A stretch of 64,000 nt of DNA from Odobenus rosmarus divergens (GCF_000321225.1 NW_004451886.1:159558-223557), one strand, 5' to 3'; shown: positions 1 to 11,929, counted from the first letter of the stretch. Numbers and translations: made by a program. The notes: a model not told the origin generated them from the sequence alone.

Positions 1-505
1 AATAAGTCAATCAGAGAAAGACGTGTATCATATGACCTCACTGATATGTGGAATTCTCAATCCCAGGAAACAAACTGAGGGTTGCTGGAGTGGTGAGGGG
101 TGGGAGGGATGGGGTGGCTGGGTGATAGACATTGGGGAGGGTATGTGGTATGGTGAGCGCTGTGCATTGTGCAAGACTGTTGAATCACAGATCTGTACCT
201 CTGAAACAAATAATATATTATATGTTAAAAAAAAAAAGAAGATTGCAGGAGGGGAAGAATGAAGGGGGGAAATTGAAGGAGGACTGTGGACTCATGGACT
301 CTGAAAAACAAACAGGGTTCTAGAGGGGAGGGGGGTGGGGGGATGGGTTAGCCTGGTGATGGGTATTAAAGAGGGCACGTTCTGTATGGAGCTCTGGGTT
401 TTATACCAAACAATGAATCATGGAACACTACATCAAAAACTAATGATGTAATGTATGGTGATTAACATAATATAGTAATAAAAAAAAGAAAAAGAAAATT
501 AAAAT
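1..505 (+). mobile_element. L1: Carnivore LINE-1, end of ORF2 and complete 3' UTR
   Basis: The element runs off the left edge. The first ~40 bases (AGTCAATCAGAGAAAGAC...) match the last codons of carnivore L1 ORF2. The 3' UTR follows in two blocks. The first ends in CTGTACCTCTGAAACAAATA, ...TTATATGTT and an internal A-run near 226-236. The second is G-rich (325-347) and ends with GGAACACTACATCAAAAACT, ...AATGTATGGTGATTAACATA and an A-rich tail to about 505. The later L1 copy at 58247 repeats only the second block, and the one at 15839 only the first. No open ORF2 remains in the window. Confidence 0.9.
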
Positions 506-698
506 AAAGGACATGTAATCATCCGTGTTTTGAAATTGGAGGTAACTATTCTTAAAATTATTTTTCAAATGTATTAGATTCTCTTTTCAATGGATATCTA
601 CTAGGATTAGTATTTCTACATCTCTTCTTTGGAAAACATTAGACTAGCCCATACATAAGTACAGACATCAAGAAATCACCTAGTTAAAGAATGGGTAA

Positions 699-898
699 TG
701 GGGCGCCTGGGTGGCTCGGTCATTATGCATCTGCCTTCGGCTCAGGTCATGATTCCAGGTCCTGGGATCGAGCCCTGCATCGGGCTCCCTGCTCGGCGGG
801 AAGCCCGCTTCTCCCTCTCCCACTCCCACTGCTTGTATTCCCTCTCTCACTGTGTCTCTCTCTGTCAAATAAATAACTAAATAAAATCTTTAAAAAAA
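699..898 (+). mobile_element. CAN SINE (SINEC), full length
   Basis: tRNA-derived head GGGCGCCTGGGTGGCTCGG with the A-box region, then CTCAGGTCATGATTCCAGG and a B-box-like GGGATCGAGCCC. A pyrimidine-rich body and a tail of AAATAAA units with an A-run follow. Flanked by an imperfect duplication (AAAGAATGGGTAA, 686-698; AAAGAATGGTAA, 899-910). Confidence 0.95.
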
Positions 899-910
899 AA
901 AGAATGGTAA

Positions 911-3120
911 AATCTGAACTAGCATTGAATAACGCATACATTATTCACTTCTTTTTACAGCATGCTGTTGTATGTCATCTTTTGTTTATTCTTTTTCTTC
1001 TTTCTCCTTTTCTTTTCTTTTTTCTTCTAAGACCTATTCTTACTTCCTCTATTAAACTCATATATTGTTCTTTTTTTCTAACTATGATGTCCTAGACAAC
1101 TAAAAACACATATTTTGATTATGGCCCACCCTGAGAACACAGAAAGCAAACATCTGATACGCCAACCTAACACCAACTCACCAGTTACCTAATGCATTTC
1201 TTTTCTAAAACCTGTGTGTTGCCTTTGGAACTTCCCTTCTATAATCAAAACTTCCTTCACTTTCTCACTTTCTTCAGTGTTGGTATACCATGAGGAGACT
1301 GTCCTCCCAAAATCTTCTCCAGGGATGTAGCCAATGTGCTCTATCATTCCACTGCCTCAGCATCACTAGGTGGGAGGGTGTCCTGATTACCATTTCTAAG
1401 CCATTAACACACTATACTACTTAACTCTTTGTTCCTTTGAAGCTTGTGCCCCTGCACTCTTTTTCTTTGCCATTATATCTTAATATCTAGCCACAAATGA
1501 TCGTTCTTTGAATATTAAAGCATCTTCTTTCGGTCTTCCTCAGGTACTATCCTAACTTCAGGGGATTTCAGTCTATACCATAACCATTCAGTTTCCGCTT
1601 CCGTCACTGTCAGTTACTTTTGTTCTTCGAATTTGTGGTGACCTACAAACTCTTCACCTCTTTCTTTTCTTCTCATTAATCCCCTTTTCTTTCCAGTTAT
1701 TTTCTATATAGCTTTGATTGCATGAGCCATCCCTTCAGCATACTTATTTCCAAATATATTCAATTTCTTTAGAGATTTTGTCTTATCTGAGTGAAGTATA
1801 TCATTCATAAACAAAACCCCTATGACAGTGATCAATTATAGCCTTGAATTCATAGATATTTCTTAGGACTGTTTCAGAACTCCCCGCCATCCCTTTACAA
1901 AGGATAGATGTCAGAACAACACGGCAGATCAAAGTCTGAGTAGTCTGGAAGGCAAATGTAAAAGTCACATCCCTTCTGAATAACTCAAAAGAAATCTTAG
2001 AGGGTTGAAGTAACATGAATGATGAGATAAGAAAATAATCTGAGATTTGATGATCTAGGGATCATCCAAACTGGGTGAATTAGACATATTAAGCCAGGAA
2101 AATTTGCTGGAGATTATTGCAATGATTTTGGTCTTATCAAAAATCAAGGATATAAACTGGAACCAAAAAGGCTGGAGAGTCAGGGAAAAAAAAATACCCT
2201 TCTCTGGATGCTAGGAATCAAGAATGAAGAGAGAGTGATGTAATTAACTACAGGGAGCATATCATTGTTCTTGAAGACAGAAGTTAAATCTGATGCCCAG
2301 AAGGGAAGAACTGTACTCTTTCAGATACCACCAGAATGACACTCAGAAAATTATTCTCAGCCAGAAATGGAAAGAATGGAGAACTCTTTCTAGGAGGCAG
2401 TAATTTATATACCAACATGTGAGACCCAAAGACTAGGAAAGGTCAGCATCTAACCAACTTATTGAAGGAAAATCCCCTCAGGAGTACAGCAGGCTAGGGT
2501 ATGACTGTTCATCCCTGAAAACAACTGGAGAGGCTGAAGTGGTATTTGGTATGTGTTGCTTTCTAACCATAAGGTTATGCTTGAATCACATTCCCTGCTA
2601 AAATGTTGGTAAGTAAATTAGCCTTTTCCCTAGAAATTCTCATTCCTTATAGTGAAGTTAAGTCTGGACTCCCAAATGCAAATCTATTTGAGATCAATAG
2701 AGACTTGGTTGGTCCAAAGAGGAAGAGTCCCATCTTTTTGGCCACAAGTTATTGATGTATTAATGTAAACCACAAAGATGGGCAATAGCTGTAGAGAACC
2801 CTGATTCTGCTGATTTGGCCATGGGGCTAAAAATATAGCTAAACTGTTTCCACGGCTCTGATCAGGAAAATATAAATGATTTCAGCCACACAAATTTAAA
2901 AAATAGAATTCCTTTTATTTCATCAATTTCATCACTCATTTTTTCATAGTGATAACTCATTATAAAATTCATGTCAATCTGACTATAATTCTTAGCTCAC
3001 CATTAATGCTGCAAATATTTTCTTCTAAGTAAACATGACAAATTAGATTTTTGTACACCAATTTGTAAGAAGCATTATACCTAATGCCTCTTAAGGTTAA
3101 GTTTATGCTTTGGAAGTTAA
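911..3120. other. Unassigned AT-rich sequence, no gene seen
   Basis: I recognise no gene or repeat family here. At 979-1030 there is a long pyrimidine tract ending in CTTCTAAG, which looks like a 3' splice site, but no credible exon follows. The longest open frame is 71 codons (minus strand, 1801-2016). The stretch may contain decayed repeats that I cannot name. Confidence 0.5.
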
Positions 3121-4077
3121 TTGCAACAGTTTTTTGGATATGACACCAAAATCAAAAGCAACAAAAGCAAAAACATGTGAGATTATATCAAACTAAAAAG
3201 CTTTTGCATAGCAAGGAAAACCATCAACAAAATGAAAAGGCAACCTATACTGAGTGGGAGAAAATATTTGCAAATCATATATCTGATAAGGGGCTAATAT
3301 CCAAAATACATACAGAACTAATATGACTCAATAGCAAAAAAACAATTTTATTAAAAAATGGGCAGAGAACCTGAACAAACACTTTTCCAAAGAAGACATA
3401 CAGGTGGCCAACAAGCACACGAAAAGATGCTCAACATCATTAATCATCAGAGAAATGCAAATCAAAACCACAACGAGATATTACTTCATACCTGTTAGAA
3501 TGGCTATTATCAAAAAGACAAGAAATCACAAGTGTTGGTAAGAGTGTGGAGAATGGGAACCCTACTGCACTGTTGGGAATGTGAATTGGCGCAGTCACTA
3601 TGGAAAACTGTATGAAGATTTCTCAAAAAATTAAAGTTAGAACTACCATACATTCCAGTAATCCCACTCTATTTATCTGAAGAAAATGAAAACACTAACT
3701 CAAAAAGATATATGCACTCCCATATTCATTGCTGCATTATTTACAATAGCCAATATACAGAAACCACTTAAGTGTCCATCAGTGAATGAATGGATAAAGA
3801 AATTGTGGTATGGAATATATATTTATGACAACATGAATGGACCTTGAAGGCATTATGCTAAGTGAAATAAGACAGAGAAAGACTAATATCAAACGATCTT
3901 CATATGTGGAATCTAAAACAAAGAAAAAACAAAACCAAACCAAGAGCAGCAACAACAAAAGCACCAGTCTCAGAGATAAAGAGAAAAAACTGGTGCTTGC
4001 CAGAAGAAGGATGCAGAGGTGGGCGAAATGGGAGAAAAGATAGGTAAAAAGAAAAAATAATAATAATAATAATAAAA
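3121..4077 (+). mobile_element. L1: Old LINE-1 (L1M class) fragment, 3' part of ORF2
   Basis: Nucleotide order follows the ORF2 3' end of mammalian L1: GGAGAAAATATTTGCAAATC, AAAAATGGGCAGAGAACC, GATGCTCAACATCATTAATC, GCTGCATTATTTACAATAGC, ATGAATGGATAAAGAAATTG and CATTATGCTAAGTGAAATAA. It ends in an A-rich tail with an (AAT)n run at 4052-4077. Many frameshifts and stops break the frame, so it is a non-functional fossil. It is clearly older than the L1 copies at 1 and 58247. Confidence 0.9.
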
Positions 4078-6144
4078 GGCTTCAAAAATCACAGTTTTCC
4101 AGCTAAGATTCTGTAAATAATATAGTTTAATTGCTTCCACTTCTTTCAGCCAACTCACTCATTTTATAGACTTAGATACTAAGATCCAGAGAAATTAAAC
4201 AAATTACCCAAGATCTTATAAACAGAGACATGTAAATTATGTCCCTCTTAGTTTTGACTCTCTCTCACAGTGCTGAAGTTAAAAGGTTCTATGCCCATGA
4301 CTGTGTTTAGAAAAGCATATTCCAAAACCTTGGACATTGCTGGAGTGCAAAGACTTGTACACATTCTCCAAAAAGTAAAACTTCTAGCTTCCACACGCGA
4401 GTAAATATTCCATGGTGAGTATATAGAAGAAACCAGTAGTTCTGATTCATCTGAGCGTAAAATAGTAAAGACAACATGGCAGCCAGGATAGAAAGTGATA
4501 AGGTGAATTGACGGGTGACATGATGGATAATAATTATAAATTAAGCAATCAGATGAAAAGTATGGTACAGTTTTAAAATTGTCATTTGGGAAATTTGTTT
4601 TCTCTAAATGTAAAACACAAATTTTAAAAATGACAATTCAATTGTATTTGCTCAATGTCTTTTTTTCTCCTATTCAGATGACATTTATTATTCTGGAAGG
4701 GTGCACTTAAAAATCACTAATAACTCCTAGAGTAATTATTTCTAAATATTTGACCAAAAATATCATGGTTTACATTAACATTAATGCTTATTTTTCAAAC
4801 CTCACAAGTCTACAATCTGAGACAGCTTTAAAAATATAGTTCAGTCTTCCTAAATGTACTAAATGAAATCGATAATCAGTGTAGATTTGTTTGAAAAATT
4901 TGGGAAGGGCACCTCTCCTAATATTTGAGCGGAAGACTAGAATCGAGACTACAGTCCAAACCATCACTCAACAATAGAGCACGGCACTTGTGTCAGTCAG
5001 TTTGTGTGTGCAAATGTTAAGACCTGGGGGTTTGGCATTTCTTTTTAAAATGTATAATGCACTTTGCTACTGTGGTGAATAATTCATCAAACAATCATTG
5101 GTGTGTGTATATGTATATTTGATGTGGAAGGTCACCATCTATTTTTAGAGGTCTTTACCCTAACCATACAGTGCTTCTGTATTCAATTTATAGAAATACC
5201 GTGAAATGCCATCGTCCCTTGATGTGACAATGCAGTTTTAATCATTACTATACCTTCAGGTTCTTCTAATTAGTCTTGGAGCAAAATACTATGGTTTAAA
5301 TTTAATTTTTACTCATTTATATTTCATGCTCATGCTGTTCATTCAGAGAAATTGAAATTGTGACAAGTGATGCCTGAGCACTGCTGATAATCTCTGCCAC
5401 CTGAGTTTCTGCTCAGTAGGCTGTTGCTAGCCATGTTCCTCAATGCCACCATTTAGCCTGCTAATTTTTTAAAATAAAAGAGGCAGATCACTTGGTGGAT
5501 CTGTAGAAAAGCTTAATCGGTAAGCAGCCACTCAGACGTTAAAAGGCATTTGTGGGGACTGAGCAGTTCTTAGGGAACAACAACAAAAATGACAATAAGG
5601 ATGAAGGACAAAAATCACATCTTTCTATTTTCTTGAATAACCTCAACATTTCTGAGGCAATAAAAAAATCTGTGAAATCCCTTTTCATTGCTAGTAATGC
5701 TAAGGCTGGAATCATTAGTGTAGAGAAAATTTCATTTGGCATTGCTAGAAAAGTCAGTAGCCTGGATCCTTGGTTTGAGACTAGCTTGTTCATGTTACTT
5801 TCAGAGGAGTCATAATTTAATGTGTAAAGTAATTTCTCCAGAACACCAGAGGGGTATGCTGCACTTGGCTATGCAACTCGTGAATCTGCTCAAAACATAC
5901 CAAACCTTTGAAATGAAATAAACATCAAATTTTATCCTCCTCCACCTAAAGTATTATTATTGGAGAAAATATTTTCATCCCGTAATAAAATTACCATTAT
6001 GCAAGATAAGATAACATTTTATATTTTACTTTCTCTCTCACCCATCTTAGGAGGACAAGAATATTCTAACCCATAAGAACAAAAATATCCTACCTTCAAA
6101 TTCCATCTAATAAAATTTTTTTTCATAGTTAATTTAGCGCTTTT
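4078..6144. other. Unassigned AT-rich sequence, no gene seen
   Basis: No repeat family or gene recognised. Two overlapping open frames on opposite strands (plus 5552-5815, GTG start; minus 5539-5793) cover the same bases. Neither resembles a known protein, and 80-90 codons is close to what this composition gives by chance. Confidence 0.5.
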
Positions 6145-6161
6145 GAAAAACCAGATGTTTT

Positions 6162-6350
6162 GGGGGCGCTGGGGGGGCTTAGTTGCATCTGCCTTCCACT
6201 CAGGTCATGATCCTGGCCAGAGTCCTTCATCGGGGTCCCTGCTCAGCGGGGAGCCTGCTTCTCCCTCTCCCTCTGCCTGCTGCTCCCCCTGCTTGTGCTC
6301 TCTCTCTCTCCCTCTGTCAGATAAATAAATAAAATCTCTGAAAACAAAAA
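6162..6350 (+). mobile_element. CAN SINE with short internal deletion
   Basis: Head GGGGGCGCTGGGGGGGCTTA lacks several tRNA-derived bases before CATCTGCCTTCCACTCAGG. The central ATCGAGCC (B box) is also deleted. The tail is ATAAATAAATAAAATCTCTG. Target-site duplication GAAAAACCAGATGTTT (6145-6160) and GAAATACCAGGTGTTT (6351-6366). Loss of the B box means it could not be transcribed by RNA polymerase III in the usual way. Confidence 0.93.
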
Positions 6351-6625
6351 GAAATACCAGGTGTTTTTAATTCTGTATGTTAATTTATTTAGAGATACAA
6401 TTTCATTAAAGCAAAATAGTCCTTTGACGTGATGATACTGAGAAAGATTTGTTGGAATATTTTAGTAAAACTTGCTCTTAAAAAAAAAAACCCTCTGCAA
6501 AGTGCTCAAGGAATCAAGGAAGGATAAAATTTACTTTATATATATGCAAGCCAATGTATCTTGCACCTTCATAAAAGCTAATATAAAAACCATTAAAAAA
6601 TTCCAGTTTTAAACTTTGGCTCAAC

Positions 6626-6760
6626 AATTCATTTATTCATTCAATCACCAACTAAGTAAATATCTACTATGTGTCAAGCCGTGCTGTTTGGTCTGCATCT
6701 ATGAGAGTATAAACATTAAATTAAATATCTTTCCATTGGCTGAGGTGGAGAACCCCAAAC
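6626..6760 (-). mobile_element. L2: L2 3' end fragment (antisense)
   Basis: Contains TTCATTTATTCATTCAATCA followed by TAAATATCTACTATGTGTCA, the reverse complement of the L2 3' terminus (ending in AATAAAT...GAATGAATGAA). Strongly diverged, hence ancient. Confidence 0.55.
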
Positions 6761-7360
6761 AGATTATTGAAAATATGGTATTGAGTAAATTTGATAATCT
6801 CACTTTTAAGGATTTTTCTATGAATAGAAAACCCACAAATTAATTGGATAACAAATCATATGTAGGATTATCTTATCTATTTATTTAGTATGCTACTTAG
6901 TTATCTAAGTCAGAATCTAATCTTTTCTGAAATCTCTATATTATTTTCAATACAGCAGTTGGCTAAATCCCATTTAGCAATTTTCAATTTGATATAAGGA
7001 CGAAGACTCTGAACATGTACTCCTGCCCTTTGTGGGACCCTATCTCAAGAACTGAATTGGTCAAAACTAGTTATAGAATAAATCTGATGACTCATAAAAT
7101 AGAGTGGTTTTATTTTTTAAAAAAAGCATCATAAGATATATCACTGTGGTCACTAAAAATTATCTTGGGTATTATTACTTTTTTCCTTTTATACTCTTAC
7201 ATTCATTTCAAAAATAGTTTCACTATGTCTTGAAAAATTCCTTCAGCTCTTTGACATTTCTGGAAAGGAACCACAGAATGCTTATATAAATAATAACAAT
7301 AATATATTTCTACTTTAACTATAAACAGACTGAAATTTTCATGTAAACATTAATTCTATT
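6761..7360. other. Unassigned AT-rich sequence
   Basis: Nothing recognised in these 600 bases beyond AT-rich, single-copy-looking sequence. Confidence 0.5.
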
Positions 7361-7377
7361 ATAATTGCTTAATTTTT

Positions 7378-7567
7378 TTTTAAGATTTTATTTATTTATT
7401 TGAGACAGAGATAGCAAGAGCAGGAACACAAGCAAGGGGAGTGGGAGAGGGAGAAGCAGGCTTCCCTCGGAGCAGAAAGTCCGACGTGGGGGTCCATCCC
7501 AGGACCCTGGGATCATTACCTGAGCCCAAGGCAGACGCTTAACCGACTGAGCTACCCAGGCGCCCCC
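7378..7567 (-). mobile_element. CAN SINE, full length, perfect 17-bp TSD
   Basis: Reads as TTTAAGATTTTATTTATTTA...ACTGAGCTACCCAGGCGCCC, the reverse complement of a SINEC element. The perfect target-site duplication ATAATTGCTTAATTTTT flanks it (7361-7377 and 7568-7584), which indicates a fairly young insertion by LINE machinery. Confidence 0.97.
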
Positions 7568-7584
7568 ATAATTGCTTAATTTTT

Positions 7585-8256
7585 AACTGATTCTCTTAGT
7601 TTTGTCCAAAGACCAGTGAAGTACTTTTTTTTATACATGGCAATTCATAAGTCTTCCAGGTAATTCTCTTTATGTATCATATTTGTAAATCAGTCAGCTA
7701 TTAAATTAATGGCAATTGATCATCAAAAAGTAAATAGTCAATATTGACCAAAAAGAAATCTAAAAAAATCTCTGACCTATAAACACCCCATATAAACCCA
7801 CTACTATAAATTCCTTTTGAGTTGATTTTGTTGACATAAAACTGAAAACTTTTTGATAATTATAAATTATGCTTACAATTTTTTTTTTGCACTAGTCTCC
7901 CTTCCCATCTGATTAAGTTCTCTTCCAAAGAATTTGTTATTCTCTCATCTCCCACAACACCAGTTTACTCAAGAGCACCATCTTCTGAATTGTGCAGGTG
8001 ATGGTATGTAAGGTGCGGAGCAGGCCTTGGGCTTTGGAAGTAGAGAAACATTTGAGTGGGGGAGGAACAGCAAACCCAACAGCTGACAAAGTAAACATGG
8101 AGATTATGTTAACTCATCCAGTTCTGTTAATAAAATCTTACTGGAGAAAAAAAAAAAATCTCTCTAATGGCAATAAAAATTCAAGAATGTATATATTGTT
8201 TCCAGTCTCTAAGTTACAAAACTCAAATAAAAAAAAGTCTAGACCAAACATTGATT
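7585..8256. other. Unassigned sequence
   Basis: No gene or repeat recognised. An 88-codon open frame (7992-8258) has no recognisable domain and ends in an A-rich stretch. I treat it as chance. Confidence 0.5.
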
Positions 8257-8271
8257 GAATAACCACTTTTT

Positions 8272-8464
8272 TTTTTAAAGATTTTATTTTTTTCTGAGAG
8301 AGAGTGTGAGAGAGAGAGCACAAGCAGGGGGTACTGCAGAGGGAGAGGGAGAAGCAGACTCCCCGCTGAGCAGGGAGCCCAATGCCAGGCTCAATCCCAG
8401 GACCCTGGGATCATGACCTGAGCCAAAGGCAGACACTTAACTGACTGAGCCACCCAGGTACCCC
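8272..8464 (-). mobile_element. CAN SINE, full length, 15-bp TSD
   Basis: Starts with a T-run and AAAGATTTTATTTTT and ends in ACTGAGCCACCCAGGTACCC. Perfect target-site duplication GAATAACCACTTTTT at 8257-8271 and 8465-8479. An ORF call on this strand (8138-8323) is an artefact of the SINE tail. Confidence 0.97.
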
Positions 8465-8479
8465 GAATAACCACTTTTT

Positions 8480-10375
8480 ATGTAAAAAAAAAAAAAAGAT
8501 GACCAAATTATTTTAATCTGTTTATCAAAGAGCCAAATAAATGGGAGAAACAGAAACTGTATTCCAATACAGTTTACGTAGAGTTTTAGCTATAGCTCAT
8601 TTGGTAAATCTAAAAGCCCATCAAAGGTAGACTTATGGAAGAAACATGACCAAGACTTTGTTTTTGCACTGCAGATATAACACTGTAAACAACACATATG
8701 AATTTCAAGAGTAGAAACCACGTAGAATTCAATATTTATGTTAACTAGCAGACACATAAACCTCTTGTTGGTTGTCAATTGGCCGTTTTAAAATTAAAGG
8801 CCAAACTGGAATGCTTTCACATTTTCCTTTTCCTTTCTGTTGGACTAAACAGATATGCACTAAAAACGGTTTAAGAGAGAATGGTGTAATAAAACAGCAG
8901 GTATATCTGTTGATTTCGCAGGTAAACATCCATAATTGGTAAAGGGTATTAACAGCAAGAAGCCACTTCTCATTCACTATCAATAACCTACTGCGATTGG
9001 ATGGCCCAGGCTCATTCCACAGGACTCCTGACGCATGGTCCAAACACATTTGTCCTTCCCAGTGTTTATAGAGGCCTACCAGATTGTGTGACTGTGGTTT
9101 ATGACAGCAATTACTTTCTTTTTGGCTGTAAACAACAGAATGTATAAGAGTAGTCACAAAATACTCTTCCACACCATTTTAAGAATAACCAACTAGGTGG
9201 TGACTCCGCTGCTGGCCTTTCACCTTGATAGTAGCAAATGAGCTCTTGTGCAAATGTTATAGCTTTGCATTCTACACTTACATAGCGTGCTAATGCAGCA
9301 GTAACTTTCCAAATTAAAAATTCTATGTTCTGTGTGAGGTTTTTCTTTTAGTCTCATATTCTGGTCGGTAGTAGTTAAATGGCTATAATCAATTTTCACA
9401 GTTAACAATCAAACTGTCTATGTTGAATTTAGAATCCTATGAAATGTTAGTATCTCCTATAACTTCAGATGAAGGAGAACAAGTAGAATCAGAAAATGTA
9501 ATTTCTGCAAAACCACCAGTCAGATCATTCCTATAAATGTCACCCAGACACAAGGGAAAGGATTTTCTTTTGAGTTCAAACCATGAATCTTATTTTCCCC
9601 AGTGCAAGAGTCATTTCTAACGAACGGAAGAGACATAGTTGCTCTTCTTTCATAGGAGAGGCCATTTGAGTCAACTAGCTAGACAAATTATATTTAATCT
9701 AATATTTAAACTAATTTTAGGAGTCCAAAAAAAAAATGTATTGCTTTACCATCCAAGAGAGATTTAGTCACTCAAGAAAGAGATTGAACAATTTCGTTTT
9801 TCTATAACAGTGCGCCTCAATTTCAGCAGTAACACAAAACATCTGCCATTTCTTAGCTTCAGTCAGTAACCTGCCCCAGAGCCAAGAGTACATGCCCTTC
9901 TCCATCTACTACTTTGTAACTCATGGGGCATATGTGTCTGTGACTCCCAATTGAGGTAGATTTTCCTTAAGGGAAGATCATGCCATATGGATCTTTGATC
10001 CTTCCAACCCCTGTATCAACATAGAAGGTACTCAATAAAGAGATGTTTGTTTAATAAATCAAACTTTACAAAGTGTGGTGAATCAGAGTACCTAAAAATA
10101 AATAATATAGATGAAACTATGAAGTGCTATAGCATCGCTTTCTATTTATGCAGTTTTGTACTGTCCTTAAAGTATTGAACCCGGGAAGAGGAAGCAGAGC
10201 TACAGTCTTACAAAATAGCATTCACTATAAAAATTATTGACTTTGCAATCCATTCTTAACTTCCCACAAATTGTTAAAGGCATAATAGGCTTTTCATAGC
10301 AGAAAAGCTCAGAAACAGAAAAAGTAAAACATTTCATTCTGTCTTTTTCCATATATTAAAAGATCTATGTCTTTA
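8480..10375. other. Repeat-free stretch; possible conserved non-coding element at ~8570-9450
   Basis: This is 1.9 kb without any repeat I recognise. The section from about 8570 to 9450 has a higher-complexity composition than its surroundings. It contains an imperfect palindrome at 8779-8804 (TTGGCC...GGCCAA) and the unusually long minus-strand open frame described separately. Function is not visible; a distal regulatory element is one possibility. Confidence 0.4.
8741..9172 (-). other. Open reading frame of 143 codons, probably non-coding
   Basis: A stop-free frame in a repeat-free section. Its first codon is GTG; the first ATG lies about 42 codons in, leaving roughly 100 codons. The predicted product is rich in Cys, His and Trp and shows no domain, signal peptide or membrane pattern that I recognise. 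No splice-site pair or nearby polyadenylation context supports a transcript. A decayed exon or a conserved element with accidental openness are alternatives. I would not call it a gene from sequence alone. Confidence 0.15.
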
Positions 10376-10390
10376 AAAATCTATGTGTTT

Positions 10391-10583
10391 GGGGCACCTG
10401 GGTAGCTCAGTTGGTTAAGCGTCTGCCTTTGGCTCAGGTCATGATCCCAGGGTCCTGGGATGGAGCCCCGCATCGGGCTCCCTGCTCGGCAGGAATCTGC
10501 TTCTCCCTCTCCCTCTGCTGTTACCCCTGCTTGTGCTCTCTCACTCTCTCTGTCAAATAAACAAATAAAATCTTTTAAAAAAA
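10391..10583 (+). mobile_element. CAN SINE, full length
   Basis: GGGGCACCTGGGTAGCTCAG, GTTAAGCGTCTGCC, B-box-like TGGGATGGAGCCCCG, then a pyrimidine body and an AAATAAACAAATAAAATC tail. Imperfect duplication AAAAATCTATGTGTT (10376-10390) against AAAAATCTATCTGGTT (10579-10594). Confidence 0.95.
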
Positions 10584-10594
10584 TCTATCTGGTT

Positions 10595-11410
10595 AACATG
10601 TAACATTCTTGATATGTGGTAGTAATTTTTCACGATTGAGAAATGATATTAACTTTATATTCTTTCTTTACTTTCTTGAAGCTGTTTATTTTAGATTGTT
10701 TCTTTTAGGGAAAAAAAAAGTCACTTCTGAAGCCCAAAGGTTGTCTTAGTTCAAAGACTGCCAAGAGATGGTAATCAGTTTTCATTAGTTGCACAAATGT
10801 GTCCAACATCTGTTTTGGAATTTTCATTTATGCAGCATGAAATTTCAAATATAGTATGTATGCTATTGGCAAAAGACTCTTGGAAATTTTATCTAAAAGG
10901 TAGTAAACATGGCTTTTTTTACTTAAAATGTATTAACAGATAAATAAATTTACTATGCACACTTTTGTGGAGAAAAATTAAGCAAGAAATTTCTATAATA
11001 ATTTGAAATCTATATGTCTTCATTCATCAAGCATCAGTTCAACATCTGTTATGTGAACAGGGTTAAGTGTGGACCTGGGCTACATAGACATTTTCTAAGG
11101 AATATATAGGCATAGAGAGTTTTAAGGAAATTGATTTTCAGATCTTCAGCTTCTTTATGCACCCCATCCTAAACTGTATCAGGCTGGAACTACACCTGCG
11201 ATAGATGTGTCACTTCATAGTTACTCTTCTCTTACTTTCTGAAAAAAGGTATATCTCAAACCCATCTTGAATCTTAAACAGAGTATACTGCTTCAATGTA
11301 AACAGAACACCAGGGCACTAAAAAAAAAAAGGGACAATTCAAAATATTAAAGTCAATGTGTGAAATTACATTTGTGAAATACTGAAAAATGAAGCCTCAG
11401 CCTATCAGGA
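10595..11410. other. Unassigned AT-rich sequence with a possible L2 3' scrap
   Basis: At about 11025-11100 the order TTCATTCATCAAG...CATCTGTTATGTGAACAGGG resembles a decayed antisense L2 3' end. The rest is unassigned. Confidence 0.35.
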
Positions 11411-11610
11411 TCTTATTCTATTTATAATGAGAGAGAGATAAAGAGAGAGCAATGTGCGTGCAAGCAGGGGAGGGAGCAGAGGGAGAGGAACAAGCAGACT
11501 CCACGCTGAGCACAGAGTCTGACATGGGGCTGGATCTAACAACCCTAAAATCATGACCTGAGCCAAAATCAAGAGTCAGACGCTCAACCAACTGAACCAC
11601 CCAGTCTCCC
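11411..11610 (-). mobile_element. CAN SINE, older diverged subtype
   Basis: Decayed copy: TTCTATTTATAATGAGAGAG, ATCATGACCTGAGCC, AAGAGTCAGACGCTCAACC and ACTGAACCACCCAGTCTCCC. The AAAATCAAGAGTCAGACGC segment marks the older 'GACTCTTG' subtype rather than the 'TCTGCCTTCGG' subtype that dominates this window. No clear target-site duplication remains. Confidence 0.85.
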
Positions 11611-11929
11611 TGAAATTTTTGTTTTCAACAAGGAGAGACTAATTTAGCTGTCAGGTTATCATTAAAAGTTATTTTTTGATATTAGACCACAAAATGATTT
11701 TTGTCGCAGAACAAAGAACTTTTTAAATCATCAAAAAATATATCTTTTGCAACGATTTAAGTATATAAATAAAACTTTTAATTATCTTAAAAATATGAGG
11801 GGGCATTTCAATTTTCAAAATCATTTAGAAATTATATGAGCAAAAGTTGTGAATCCCACTGTTCTAAACTAGCTTCCCCATTGCCAAAAAGGGCCACTCA
11901 AAGTCAGTGATCAGAAGAGTGACATCATG

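Noticed and set aside
5539..5815. Overlapping 84- and 87-codon frames on opposite strands
   Set aside because: Same bases open on both strands, GTG start on the plus frame, no domain. Consistent with composition rather than coding.
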